Source of the DNA: Ficedula albicollis
Taxonomy: Eukaryota > Chordata > Aves > Passeriformes > Muscicapidae
Direction: 5' to 3'
Length of the DNA: 64,000 bases
NCBI RefSeq assembly: GCF_000247815.1
Contig: NC_021681.1
Coordinates: 9,798,567 to 9,862,566 of the forward strand
The notes beneath the pieces were generated by a model. That model was not told where the DNA came from, did no database searches, and saw only the letters and a list, made by a program, of their open reading frames with translations. Shown here in pieces: positions 26,315-39,120 of the stretch. A program made the translations under genes and the position numbers. How positions within the stretch are numbered: the stretch's first letter is position 1; each line of letters opens with the position of its first letter.

Positions 26315-29300
26315 AGACTTGTTTCAAAGAATATTAAGACAGAATTATCTTGGACTGTATTAAAACCCTATGTCGGGTGATAGGAGAGGGTGCAAGCACA
26401 AAAGTGAAAACATTCCCTTGAATGCAAATCCTCCCACATACCACAAGAAACGCATAAATCGGTCAAAGTGTGGGTCAGTTTGTGCTTGGAAAAACATTTG
26501 ACTCAACAAGGGATGGAGTGCTGCACAGCTAGTTTTGACTCAACTGAGAGCTGACAACTACCCATGAAAAAACCATGATGGTAGAAAATGCCAAACATTT
26601 GGGAGCGATGGCCCAGTGGAAGACTTTGGAAAGGTTGTTCCCAGCTTCTTGAAGTATCTATGGCACGTTGACCTCTATAGATACATTTAGGAGGTTTTTT
26701 ACAATCATTATCTGGCAATAAGGAGTGCTTGACTAGACTTTTTGCAGACTGATCTGTTGCAGTGCAAGAGCTCGGCATTTACATGGAAACAAGGCTAAAA
26801 TTTGCCTCTTCTGTTGAAATGGTCGTTTTCAACAAAGGTTCCTCCCTCTTTACACCAGTGAAGCAATTTAAATGGCATATGGGACAAAACAATACCGACA
26901 CTAAAGATCTGAGTCAAAATCAATCAATGTCATGATTTCTCTTACCAAAGTCTTAAGGAGATCTCCTTGGAGATCATTAATTTCCATAATATGCATTACT
27001 AAAAGAAATCCACAGGGTTCAGGGAGAAGCAAAAAGGGAGGCTTTTAATACACTCCCTTTTCTGCTTTTGGTTGTGATTCCCCTAAGTGATGAGTATGAT
27101 GCTGAAGTCACTCTGTCCAGCATGGTGGGAATGTTACCCAGTGTCACTACGAGTATTTAGTCCGATCAGCCTCTTAAGTTCCCCCCTACCACACAGAAAC
27201 TAATTGTGAGGATTAGGGCACACCAAGACACTCAAGCTCCACTCCTGTGGGTTTGGGGAGAAACAAGGCATTTAAACATTCCAGCTACAGTTCCCTTGGC
27301 AACGTACATAACAACAACTCAGTAACACTATGGGTTTCTGTTTTCTTAACCCTTCAGGACATTGACTGAATGAATACTTCCTTGAGGAAACTGTTCAGTC
27401 AACCAGATATACTCAAACACACTTAAATGCAGCAGGCCTTTTCTCTTTAAAGAAACAACAGCTGTTGAATTCCATGTCAAACTGATCTCCTCCCCTAGCA
27501 TTAAAGGGTTTAATTCAAACACTAATATACCATTAGCAAATCCTCCATGGAAGTCTGTATGAAAAAAAGACAGTAAAAACCATTCCCAAATGTCAATGTT
27601 TCATATCATTATGAAGTTACCGTGGATCAGAGGACACAGAGAACAATACATGACATTTTATAAAGCACATAAGTACTCTTAAGAAACAAAACAATATTAG
27701 CATTTGTGTAGATTATAAAACACAATATTGTTCCTGACAGTAATAGGAATAATAATGTCTACAACAACTTCATAATGATTTCTCTGGGAATTTAAAATAC
27801 TTTGTAAATATTAACTAATACTATCAAATAATAAGATTTAAACCATCTTTGTGACATATACGACATATGCCCCTGAGTTTGTTCCCCAGCCCAAAGAACT
27901 GGAGTGTTTTTTGATGTTAAGCACATCTACCCCTTAGCAGTGACCATTCCTCTTGTGCAAAGGTTTGGAAGAAGAACCTCCAGCTGAATACTTGTGCAAG
28001 GTCACCAGAACACACCTGCCCTCATAAAGAGCTGCTGTAGGCTTTGGGCTATCATCAGTAGACAGAATTAATAAACATGCTTGCAAGGCCTCAGTTAATA
28101 GCTGCAACTGTTATGGTACTCTGCAGATTTATTTGAGAAACTTGTCTGTGCACTATTGTCTTCCTCAGAAGTTTAGATTTATGAAGGCATGAAAACCTTT
28201 ACCCTGGAGACCTTTGCTTCAGGCTGAGGTGGACAAATGATAGGTAGCAATTGTCTGAAATAGAACTTACCCTTCTTTCTCAGTATACAAGAAGTGACCT
28301 GACCTAGTTTTTTAGGAGAGCAAGAAAAACCATCCGTACCTATGTTAAAATTGTAACTATTCCTTAACTAGTAGTGCACTGATGTACACTTACACAAAGG
28401 AAGAGACTGAAGCTACAAAAGTAAAGCAGGGATCAAGCATGTGTCAGTGCAGCCCAAACCAATCACAGTTCATAACCCAGCTTTTTCACCCTTTCTCTTT
28501 GTAAGATTTAATTTTTGTTATTTTCAAAAGGAGCCTTTTTAATCTTCTCTTAGATCTGTCCTGTGATGATGAGGCACCTTGTCACATTTGTAGTTTCAAG
28601 CAGATGGAAGAAAGAGTTAAGTACCCCTGCAAAATGAAGGCTCTTTAGCCTTAAACATCTAGGGTTCTGTTGGTCCAGCACTGCTTTCCATGGAGAGTGC
28701 TTACCTTCTCTGCAGCAGCTCCTGTGTACATCTCTGGGAAGCAGACCTCCCTCCTCACCAAACCCCCACCCCCAACCTTAGCTCACAACCATTTGTTAAA
28801 AATTATGCAGCATCCTCACTAACAAACACGTGGTTGCCAGGGCATCCTTGTTCCCCAGCCAACTACTATACTAAGGCTTTACTGGCAGCCATCCAGCTGT
28901 GCCTCATTTAGGAACCTCTGCAGCAGTAAGGGATGTGTTTTCCCCGTTTACAGGAGAAATAAGCAGTTTGTTGATTGTCTCCTAAAGACCTTAATCGTTT
29001 GGGGAAGCAGTAATTTTTCACAGCAGACTGAGACAGAACATTTCTCCATATTCTCTACAAACCAGAATTCAAATCTTACTGCAGAGAGCTGGGCTTTTTG
29101 CACCAGCCCAACTAGAGTAGATCCCTGACAGGTTGGTGTGGCACTGTGCGCAGCACAGCCCAGCACAGAGCCTTGCATGGCAAAGCCCTGCACAGCTGGG
29201 CTGGTAACTTCACACAGGTTGTGCAGTGGGGTGGTATTGTCTTGCTGGGAGGAGAGGGGGAGTACTAGCAGCTACAAACCCCACTTAAGATTTTACAGCA

Positions 29301-31929
29301 TCACAGCAACATCAATCCCAGCTAACCTTGCTCTCAATGTCAAGTTTTCTTGGGTCAACTGCATTAAAGAACAAAGGATGGCACTGGATAGCTATGGAAG
29401 GGCCTTGCCATTTCATTTAGTGCAGGTGACATCCAAAGGTGCAGCAGTGCTATGGCTGATTCCAGGCTGGACATCTGCCTGCCCAGCAGCCTGAGTGGGC
29501 ACTGGCCACAGATGGCAGGGGACATGGTGCCAGCAGTGGGCATGGGCTGCTGCCATGGTAGGAGTTCATGTCCTGAAAGCAGCACCCAGGTGAATGAAAA
29601 GCAAAAGGGAAGGCTGCAGCAAGACCACTGACAGCTCGTGCCATGATACTTCTGTCCGTAATGCCTCCAGAGTGTCACTGCTCTTTCATTCCCCATTCCT
29701 AGAACAAGTAATGAGCTGCATTTGTGCCCTTAGCACTGTCTCATGGTACTTTTACAGTAGCATTCATGCAATAAGTGCTGGGTGAAGAAAGGATATGGAG
29801 TTGGGATGTTTTGGATTACATATTTCTGCTGTCCCTAAAGGAGAACAAGGTTCCACACACTAAGGAAAGGAAAGCTTAGACCAATAAAACCCAACAGGAG
29901 GTGGATGCCACCATCACTGCAGCTGTCACTCATAACTGGTGCTTACATACCAGACCTTTTATCTGAGAATTAATTAAATCTAAACTACATGAACCCTGGA
30001 ACAGGCAGGTGGAAAGGGCAATGAAAGTTTTCATTGTCAAGTGCTGTATTATGAAAAGGCAAGAAATAGATCCCTGTGCTTAAGACCATGAGAGCTTCAC
30101 AATTCAACTTTTGGAGGTCTCTTTACAACACTGAGCAATTTATTTTAATAGTAACTATACCATTGTGCTAATTTGGGCAGCAGTTTACAGTCAAATCCTG
30201 GCACCCATTTTATCCATACTCCTTTGGTGTCAGCTTACACTCTGGCTTTAGCCTGGGAGAAGTCAACAGGGAAAGTCAAGACAAATTAAACACTGGGTTA
30301 TATTTAAGGTTTCTTCCCACAGGATGGATAAACCTCACTGAAATCAGTGCTCTGAGACTGCAGGCACAGCTATTGAGGACAGCCCAGATGCAAGCCAGGT
30401 CTCGTTTCCAAAGCATAGAGTGGATTAAAAGGTATGATTGCAGTTCTAGTTAGCAAAACTTTAACATAACTTGTCACAGATGAGCTAAGAATGATATGCA
30501 TTAATAGTACATGAGTAGAGATTTTTGCACTCTAAGACTGCTATTGGCTCTGTGTGCTGTGTAATAGAAGTGGCTGACGCCAAAGACAGGTACCCAACTT
30601 GTTAATGGGCACATTGTCAATGTTCTACATCTTATATATAAAAATATGTACACGTCTAAAAATGCGTAAGGAATTACCTATGTGTAGTGCTCCTGGTTGA
30701 TGGCAACTGAACTATTTATGCTCTAGTCTTCTTTGGGGAAAGGACATTGTGTTTACAATTCATTATGTCCCCAAAGAAGTAGTAAACACTGTATCTATGC
30801 TATGAAGTAAATATGTAAAAGGTCAGAAAAGCAATGTAATTTCAAAAGAAGAGATGGCAGACGAATCACAGACCTGCATCAAGCCTTACCCTGGTACCAC
30901 CCAAGAAGGTCTGAGCATCAGTATTGAACTGATAGTTTTAGCATTTCAGACCCAAGGAAAAGAAAGAAATAAAAGAAAGCAAGAATTTAGCTTTTGTTCA
31001 CTGTGTGAAAGGGGAGTGTGTAGCTCCTCACACAGTCCCAGAGGACATGCAGAATGCAGTGACTGCTCTATACAACCTTTCACTAGAAGAATGTGCAGGC
31101 AGCAAAAGTATTTGTGATACTAATTAAAGATTAGAAAATACTCATTTAGGAAAATGTCCCTTGGCAGGGTATTTCAAAATAAACTAAACATATTCCTCTC
31201 CAAACTGTATAATTTAGGTAGAGAAAAGGGAGTTAAAAAGGCACTCCAGTTGGGACAAAATGGGTTATAAAAATGAGACATAAAGCACTCTACATCAGTG
31301 CTGACAAGAGCCCAAACTAAAGAATCGTCCTTTAGTCCAAAGATTGAAAAATAGCAGATATCTAAATGGAATAAAGGTTCGTTTAACATAATAATCTATT
31401 TTTAAAATGGGCATTCATCTTCCTAAAATACAGCAATGAAAATAGTCACTCTTTTTGTCACAATTAAAAAATAAAAGAAATTCTTATGTTATAACTGGTA
31501 TTATGGCTCAGTGGAATGCAACACATAGTTGCAGTAAAGATTTTGCCGCAAGACAGACTTTAAAACTTGAGGCAATATTTTGAGACCATATTTCACCCAA
31601 GCCTAAAACTTGGAACATTTTGACTAATTTCATTTTGCATGGGCCTTATCAGAGTAGCGAAAAACATCAAAGGTAAATTAATATCTGGAAATTCCTGTGT
31701 AAAGTACAGTTTTGCCGATGAAAAGTCATGCACACAGCATGAACTGGTATTAATAAGTGTACAAAAGAATGTATTATCCCTCACAGTATATATGTATAAA
31801 TGTTGGCTATACCTCTGGGTTTTTTGGAAGTAGTGTTGTCATGGTTACCATTCAGCTGTCTTCATGTTTTAATATGCCGTGTTTTGTAAGGTTGAGGTTC
31901 AATTCAAGTTCATGTGAAGCAAATCAACT

Positions 31930-32135
31930 GAAGTTTTCAGACGTGGTCTCTAACTTAATGTGCCTCGTTTTCTGAGAGGCCAACTTGCAATACTTCTGGC
32001 ACGACTTTAAGAGATGTCAAGCACCCTCAGACGCGGCAGAAGCCAATGCTCTGTGTGCAGTGACTGAGTCATGAATAATCTGCCAAACTGCACAATCCAT
32101 GACAGTCTTCTTTTACAAGGCTATAAACCTGTTTC
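31930..32135. promoter_or_regulatory. Candidate non-coding regulatory element with CpG cluster and AP-1-like site
   Basis: Roughly six CpG dinucleotides fall within about 110 bp (31941-32036) in a window otherwise depleted of CpG. A perfect AP-1 consensus TGAGTCA lies at 32065-32071, a CCAAT at about 32043, and a TGAATAATC A/T-rich stretch follows. No coding frame is maintained. Retained CpGs can indicate constraint or lack of methylation, so this is a reasonable enhancer candidate. It is inference only. Confidence 0.3.
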
Positions 32136-32383
32136 AGGTAGTATAAGGAATGTTTCTGTGCTCCTACATGCTGAACTTACCACTGTTAGACACTAAATGA
32201 ACAGTGTGTCATTCTCTCAGCAGCCTTTATTTATTTGTCTGAAGCTACAGGAATGCTTGACTGTAATGTAAAACATAAGCTCAATTCCTATGTGTAACAT
32301 CAATATTCCAATACCTTTGGTCCATTGAAACAGAAAACTCCATTTCCCCTTTCCCCTTGCAAATTTCCTCATGTTCTAATGTT

Positions 32384-32400
32384 GGGGGTGGGTGGGTGGG
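32384..32400 (+). other. Four-run G-quadruplex motif
   Basis: Plus strand GGGGGTGGGTGGGTGGG has four G-runs separated by single T loops, the classic pattern of very stable parallel quadruplexes. It lies about 80 bp upstream of the A-rich tract at 32482. Confidence 0.75.
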
Positions 32401-32481
32401 TGTAATATGCAATTTGCCTCTGGTAGTTCATCAAAAGCTGGGGTTTCAGCTCCAGCTGAAAGAGAGACTCAGCAATAATCT

Positions 32482-32632
32482 AAAAAAAAAAATTAAAAAA
32501 AAAAAAAAGAACCCAAAAGATCCACAAACAAACAAAAAACCAAACAACGCCCCCAAAACACAAAATGAAAAACAAACAAAACAAATTAAAAAAAAACAAA
32601 AACAAACAAAAAACCCCAACAAAACAAAAAGA
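32482..32632 (+). repeat. A-rich, nearly G-free low-complexity tract
   Basis: About 150 bp of runs of A interrupted by C (ACAAAC, CCAAAC, AACCCC units) and very few G. It begins with A11-TT-A14. It resembles a degenerate A-rich simple repeat or the decayed tail of a retroposed sequence. I cannot identify any parent element in the 80 bp to its left. It gives an F/C-rich chance frame on the minus strand. Confidence 0.85.
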
Positions 32633-34645
32633 ACCACCTCCTGTCCAGGGTAATGGAGTATTATCTCAGCTCTGTGTGGGGTTTGATTGTCTTCTGGAAG
32701 TAATCCCAAAGAGGCAAACTGATAGGTAAACGTCCTTTTTGCTTTTCTATGGTAACAGAAGAACCTGCTCTTCCAAATAGCCTTTTTACCTTATTAGCCT
32801 TATGAAAAACCTTTTCACTGTCTCCAGCAAGCCACCTGGATCTGTAGAAGACTCCAGAAATGGCTCTTACCTTGATTTCCTTTTCTCAGTTTACCTTTAG
32901 CTGAGTAATCTGGCAAGGAAGCGTTGATCATTTCTGTGGTGTAGTGCACAGAAGTGGAGCCTGCTCACAGGTAGCTTTGTGGTAACACTCCAGTATAGCT
33001 GACATGCCTATGGGCATATTACACCCAATTTAAAACTAATTTAAATATTGTCTACTTTTCTCTTTGGCATAAAATTGGGAAAGAAAGGGGTAGGGGAGAA
33101 AAAAAGAGCTAGAGCAGTGCATCTGCGTTCTAGATTCATCTCATATATAGCCTTTCAGCTTTAAGTATTTTTAGATTTTGACTCCTGTTCTCTCAAGAGT
33201 GGGCACAGGCAAGCTAGCTGCACACACCACACTCCCCATGGCAGGTCTTCCTCTGTCTTGAGCATTCATATTCTCCGAGAAGTACTTAAAGACTAGTTTC
33301 TTTTGCTCTTGATTGCTTGGCTGTTGGTGTCTTTGGTTTGCTTTGTTTCCTTGAGGGCATCCCTCTGCAGCGGGGTGCAGGAGTATCTCTTTTCAGATTG
33401 TCCCTACACATCCACACATCTCACAAGTGCGTAGGATGCAGTTGTTAAAAAAACCCTGCCCTTTCCAAGAGCTCCAGATTTCTGAGGCACCAATTTAGCC
33501 ATCAAAGTCAATTCAAAGTGTAAGGCACAAAATGCAGCATAAACCACAGAGATCCAGGTCTGCATTTGTGTTGTACAAATCTGTGCACAGTCCGTGTGTA
33601 CACAGACACTTGGGTATGTAGGAGACACATGTGATGGCAGTGTCACAGAGGGACATAATGAACGATGTCATGGGCTGTAGAAAGCACACTTCCACACCCT
33701 CCACCTGTGTTTATTCCATTTATTCATTTTTCATTATTCTAGTTTTCAGAGACCTATTCAAACAAATAACTAGTTGATATGTCATTGTATGCGTGTATTT
33801 GTAATTAGAGACACTCAATCATTTTCTTTTTTTATCAGACATCTCAATCTTATCTCATTATTTGATTTCACTGTGTGAATTCTTTCTGGCTTTTCACTCG
33901 TTCTGATCTAAATGGGCCAGTAAATTATAAGCTTTATTTCCTAAACCCTACAGTTAAGCATCATCAGAGAGCTGAAGACGAGTTGTAAGCAAATTGGATT
34001 GAAGGAGCTCTCCTTGCCCTTGTTTCCAATTCCAGCATCTGTTCAGGTGAGTGGAAAATGTTTGCTGCCAACCTCAGTGCAGAGCTTCCCATTCGTTGCA
34101 CAAGAGATCCACTTCCATACACTTGATGATGTGGTCTGTGAACTGTGGGAGGAGGAAGAGAGCTCTGAGGAACACCTATTTGTTATGCTGTGGGCTCTGG
34201 GGCCTGGAGCCATGCAAAGGAGCATTTGAAATGTCACTTTCTAGGTCACAGTAAGAGATGGCAGTGATAACATCTCTAACCAGGCTGCCTTTGAAGAGCA
34301 AGCACCACCTGCTTTGCACTGTGTTAAACACTGAACTGATCAAGGGCTGGCACTGCATGGTCAGCCTTCGCCTCCAGTAAGTTCAGGTCTCCACGTGTGA
34401 GCATGTTTCTATCACAAGCCTCAGCTTTTTAACAGGTTATTAGCAAAGCACCAGCAGGGGGTCTGAAAAATGAAAACTACTTTTTGATTTGTTCATTAAA
34501 ATCAAATAATTATTTATAGTTGAACTGATCAAACTCTCTACTTTAAAAAAATCCTCATTCTGCCTGCTTGATGTTAAATGGTGAAACAGCACAGGAGTGA
34601 AAATATCCTGGAGCCCTTTATCATCTTCATTATCTCCACTGGTGA

Positions 34646-34670
34646 AGTGAGTGAGTGAGTGAGTGAGTGG
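34646..34670 (+). repeat. (GTGA)n microsatellite
   Basis: About six tandem GTGA/AGTG tetranucleotide units. It is short and perfect, so probably polymorphic. Confidence 0.93.
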
Positions 34671-37228
34671 AGAGGTGTGAAATTCCAGCAGAGAGGAACA
34701 TGCTGTTTTAAGAGGAAGTGCTGACATGCAGGCTACAATTAGACAAAAAATGACTGCTGACATTTAAAAATCATTACAGAGAGGAAATTGTGAGTGTAAT
34801 TATGTCATCATTGACACTGTTCAAGTGTGCTGATGCATTTTTGCTGATCAAAATCAAGTGTTTATATTTGTAAATAGAATGCACTTAGCAACTCTATCAA
34901 TGGAAATGCTCTAGCCAAGAACTACAGAAAATGAAGCCAAGTTACTTATACAAAACTTATTTTTTTCCTTTTTATTGATTTTCAGTATTTTGATCTGAGA
35001 ATCATTCTTGGTAAGGGAATTGTTTCTTGTTATTCAGTACTTTAGATGACTGTTCGATTGAGGTTTGTTTATAGGGTTGTTTTGGTGTGGGTTTTTTTGC
35101 ACAGGACAATAGAAATGGCCATTCTGGAGCAAATCTAAGGTCCATTTTGCAATTATGTGTCCTGTACCAAACAGTGGCCACCAGTGGAGGCCTACAAGAG
35201 AATATAAGAGAACAGTAAATATATAATTATATTAGCTATACCAGTCAGAGTTTCCAAAATTTGCTGCTCAGGGACTTCAGAGACTACTCCAAAAAATCAG
35301 AATAATGAAGTCTCTCTATCTGGTTTTAGAAACAGTCTGATACTGGAGTCAGTGCAAAGGGAGACATGATGTCAGCAGGTGGCAAAACATGTAATTGCTA
35401 TCATTTAATTGGAGAAGAGGATTTTGTTGACTGTGCAAATACTGGATTCTTGGCACTGCATTACTTAGCACGGTCCTGCCTTGAGCCCTGTCACAAGTCC
35501 TTTACCTACGACATATGTCACTCAATGACAGGGGAAAGTGACCAATCTATGATAGATACAAATGCTCAGTTCAGAATGGGCAAAATATGTGGAGGAGTAT
35601 GTTTCTGGCTGATTCCAAAACTTGATTTTTTTTAATCTTAGAGATTTTGAAGATTATATATAAATACACTTTATAAATGTGCAAGCAGAACTGCTTACAA
35701 AGGTTCCTGGTGGAAGTAAGAAAATGTTTTGGCTTCTAAATTGAAGTATCCCCTCAGAAATGTCTAAAAATGCTAGTCCTGCTGTGAATGGCATTTTTTT
35801 CACAGTATTCTGGAACATATTTATGGAGAAAATTAAGGAAAAGTCTAAAAGTGTGAGAAAGATAAAGGATGCTTAATAATGAGGTTCTCTAAGTATCAAC
35901 ACAGTTATTTTTGAAGGCTGTGGCAGAAACAAAAATATGAATATTGAATGTCAACTATTCAGGTTCAAATTAACTATTCCTCAGCCTGCATCTACTGAGC
36001 TCCAAAACTCCCCTCACTATCTGCTATTTTTATACGAATTGGTTTTTCTTTTCAGTTTTTTGGGGATTTTATTCAGTCCTCACTTTATTGACTTTGCCCT
36101 TTGGGAAAGGGGTTTTTTGCAATCCACCTATTAATTTTCTGGGTGCCCTCCTGCAGCCAGCTTTTCTTCTTTTGACATTGGGTCCATCAGTTTCCATCAG
36201 TGTCCGTGTTGTCTGGATGTCAAAACATATAACCAGTCAAACTGTGTTAGCAGAATAATGTCAAGCAACTTTATAGTCACCACATCAGCAAAAGAGATGC
36301 TTTCATGATGTCATTTTATGATTGGATGAATACTTAATTCATTTTTAGAGTTATAAGGATTTCCCTGTCAAAACACTGAATCTTTTGTGCCATTGAAATG
36401 GTAGAAACCAGTAGTTAGGGAACAATCCACACTGGGTGTCTTGGGAGAGGCCAGTCCCACAGGTATTTCAGATGACTGCTCATTACAGCAGGGAATACTG
36501 AAGAACTCCTCTAAGAGGGGGCCACAGAAATATGTAACAGGGCTTCATTAGAGCATAAAAATATGACAGAAAGGATAGTGTTATATTACTGTGATTTCTA
36601 TTATAACATTTATTTATAGACTACTTTCATCTTTATCTCCCTTTTCACTAATTCAGGCCTTTCTAGATTTATTTTTTCTTTGCAATCAGTGTTTTCCATA
36701 TGTTATCTTAGTGGAAAGCTTATTTAACTACAGATTTTAACAAGCTAAAGAAAATTATTTCCCCCACTTTCTGCTTGTTTTTGAAAGACAGAAATAGAAA
36801 AAAAAAATCATCTTTCTCTGCACAGTAAAGGGATGCCACACACCTAATCTCTTTAAAAACATCTTTCCAAAATGGCTGAACTCTGCAACTCAGCCACAAC
36901 AAATAATTATTGGTTTTAATCTAAGTGTATTTTAAAAACATCACTTTGTCTGAAATTTTGATAAACACAAGATTGACAGAGCATTGTTGAGTACCAGGAC
37001 TGTCAGGCAGTTAAATCCCCACTCCTACAACAGGGAGGCAAACACAAATCAGTACCAATGAACTATGCTGAGCCCACCCAAATGTGAGGAATTCAGCACC
37101 AGTTCACGATCTGACCCCACAAGCAGTAGTGGAAGGGGCAGCGAGAGACCCTCTGGATTCTCAGCAGGGAATCAAATTTGCAAGTTCCCTTTGCCTTTAA
37201 CTTAATGATGGTGGGGGTTTGGAGGAGA

Positions 37229-37248
37229 TTTTATTTATTTATTTATTC
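37229..37248 (+). repeat. (TTTA)n microsatellite
   Basis: About four to five TTTA units following TGGAGGAGAT. Short simple repeat. Confidence 0.85.
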
Positions 37249-38744
37249 TTCTTAATTTTAGGCTTTTGTTAAGACCAAGATGGGTATTCCATAACATGCA
37301 GATAAAATTTATCCACCTGCACTTCTGGAGACCTAAAGTCCAACCTGAATCTTCCTGGACATTACCTCTTGGAACACCTAGAATCTTTCAGTCTCTGATG
37401 TTAGCCCCTATGAAAGCTTCTGGCCTCTGTAACAGCAGTCAGGGTTCCCTTTCCATGCCCTGACAAACACAGGTGCTGGGCTCAGTCTTGATGGGTGCTT
37501 TGTATGAGGCCGAAGAGGAAAAAAAAACACTTTCCAAATGAGACACTGCATAAGCACAGATATTAGAAAAAATATGGTAAGCAATAAAATAATGCAAGTC
37601 CTTGGAGACTGGAGGGTGTCTCCCTATATTGTCTGCCTTGCACAATATTCTGTATAGTTTATGCTTTCATTGCAAAACAATTTGTCAGCGTCTTATTTGC
37701 CAAGACATTGTCAATATAACATAATGCAAGTCATGAGCTGCCATCTGACAGCCCAGTCCTGTAAGCTGTGTCCTTTTATGTTGAAGGACTCCTCCAACAA
37801 CAAAGTAAAAAGATCTATTTTTCCAGTGGTTCCTCACACAGTGAGGTGTGACCTGCAGAAGTTCCATGACGATGAGTAAATGTCAACATTGAAAGACATC
37901 TGCAGTGTTGTTTTCTTGCATCGAGTATTAGCAACAAAGCCTGTGCAAAGTAGTAACAGTGTTCAGAAGAGTGATTCTACTGAAGGACTTTGGGCACAGC
38001 AGTAGGAGCAGTTATAATAATCACTGCCATGTCTCATCTGTTTTGATTACATGGAATTATCTACTCTGTCACCTTTTAGACAGGGACCATATTTTAAGCC
38101 CTTTAATCTCCCTTGTGAGTAAATATCAAAGCTGTTTTCTTTCATCACAACATCAAGGTAGGGGATCTACCAATACACTTAAATAGGACTGGAAAATCAT
38201 TAAAACAATGGAGCTCTACTCCTCCATGCTATTGCTACACATTCGTAGTAACAGAATAACAACAGAAAAGGGTGTTGCCTGATTTTAGTAAAACATTCTC
38301 TAATAACAATTTTTGCTTGATGCATTCCATTTCAAAAGGCTTCAGCTAAGCTTCCAACTAAGTTATACTGTCATACATGTCACTACAGCAATCAGCCTTC
38401 AAAACCATTCAATCTTAAAAATCCTTGAATATAACAATACTTTCTACTATACAATGACTTAAATGAATACATGACCAAGGTGTAGATAAGAACATGCAGC
38501 AGCAAGTACAGCAACCACTGTGGGAAAAGAAGAACAATTTAAAATGGAATAATATAGTTTATCAGCTAAAGATTTGAAATTTTTAAAAACTTCATTCTTT
38601 TCCCCTACAGTAAAGTACAACCAAAAAGAAGATCTGGAAATCTGAAAATATGGAAGCAGAATAACAATCCAGCAAAGAATGGTAAGAAGGAAAAATATAT
38701 TATCCAAATTTCATTGTTGAAACATTTTTGGTTATGAAAATACT

Positions 38745-39120
38745 GCTAGTTAGCACATTTAAGTTTTATTAATTAAACTTCAGTTGTTAGACATGTGAAA
38801 TGAATTATGCAACCTGTAAATCTTAATTACATTGTTAGTTACAATAACATTATGATCATTTTGTGATGCCTTAAATCAGTCAAACATGTTTCTCAATTTT
38901 CGAGTTGATCAGAACTGATGGCATTATGAATATAACACACTGCTTGCACATTTTAACAGAATTTAAATCATTAATTGTAATATCTTGATTAGAATTTTAA
39001 ACACTAGTATCCATAAAACAGAAAAACACAGCAGTATTTGGATGTAATATGGTTTTAACACTTCATGCAGCAAATGCTTCTGGTTAAACAATTGGTATTA
39101 ATTATGCAAACATGCATCAT
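38745..39120. promoter_or_regulatory. AT-rich candidate regulatory element with homeodomain, SOX and POU-like sites
   Basis: The stretch is dense in TAATTA/ATTAAT homeodomain-like cores (about 38768, 38945-38970, 39095). It ends with AACAATTGG (SOX-like, about 39086), followed within 10 bp by AATTATGCAAAC (octamer-like, about 39099-39111). SOX and POU sites side by side are a known enhancer arrangement in vertebrates. It has no repeat signature and no reading frame. AT-rich DNA yields such cores by chance, so this is only a candidate. Confidence 0.28.

Larger units (their letters stand above)
22396..31929. other. Non-coding DNA, no gene recognised
   Basis: No supported gene. It contains GTT repeats near 23428-23455, an AAC microsatellite at 25976-26001 and the 65 bp duplication at 26185 (both listed). 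A GC-richer patch lies near 29100-29560, where frames of 110-118 codons on both strands overlap one another. That overlap is the pattern of composition, not of coding. No LINE, LTR or SINE family is recognisable by eye. Confidence 0.55.
32633..38744. other. Non-coding DNA, no gene recognised
   Basis: No supported gene. Small simple repeats (GTGA near 34646, ATTT near 37230) are listed separately. The interval 34780-34920 has a few factor-like motifs (GTAATTATGTCATCATTGAC) but too little to call. Nothing else is recognised. Confidence 0.55.

Noticed and set aside
29138..29696. Overlapping 110-118 codon frames on both strands
   Set aside because: They overlap in a GC-richer patch on opposite strands and in several frames, the signature of composition and not coding. 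No domain is seen.
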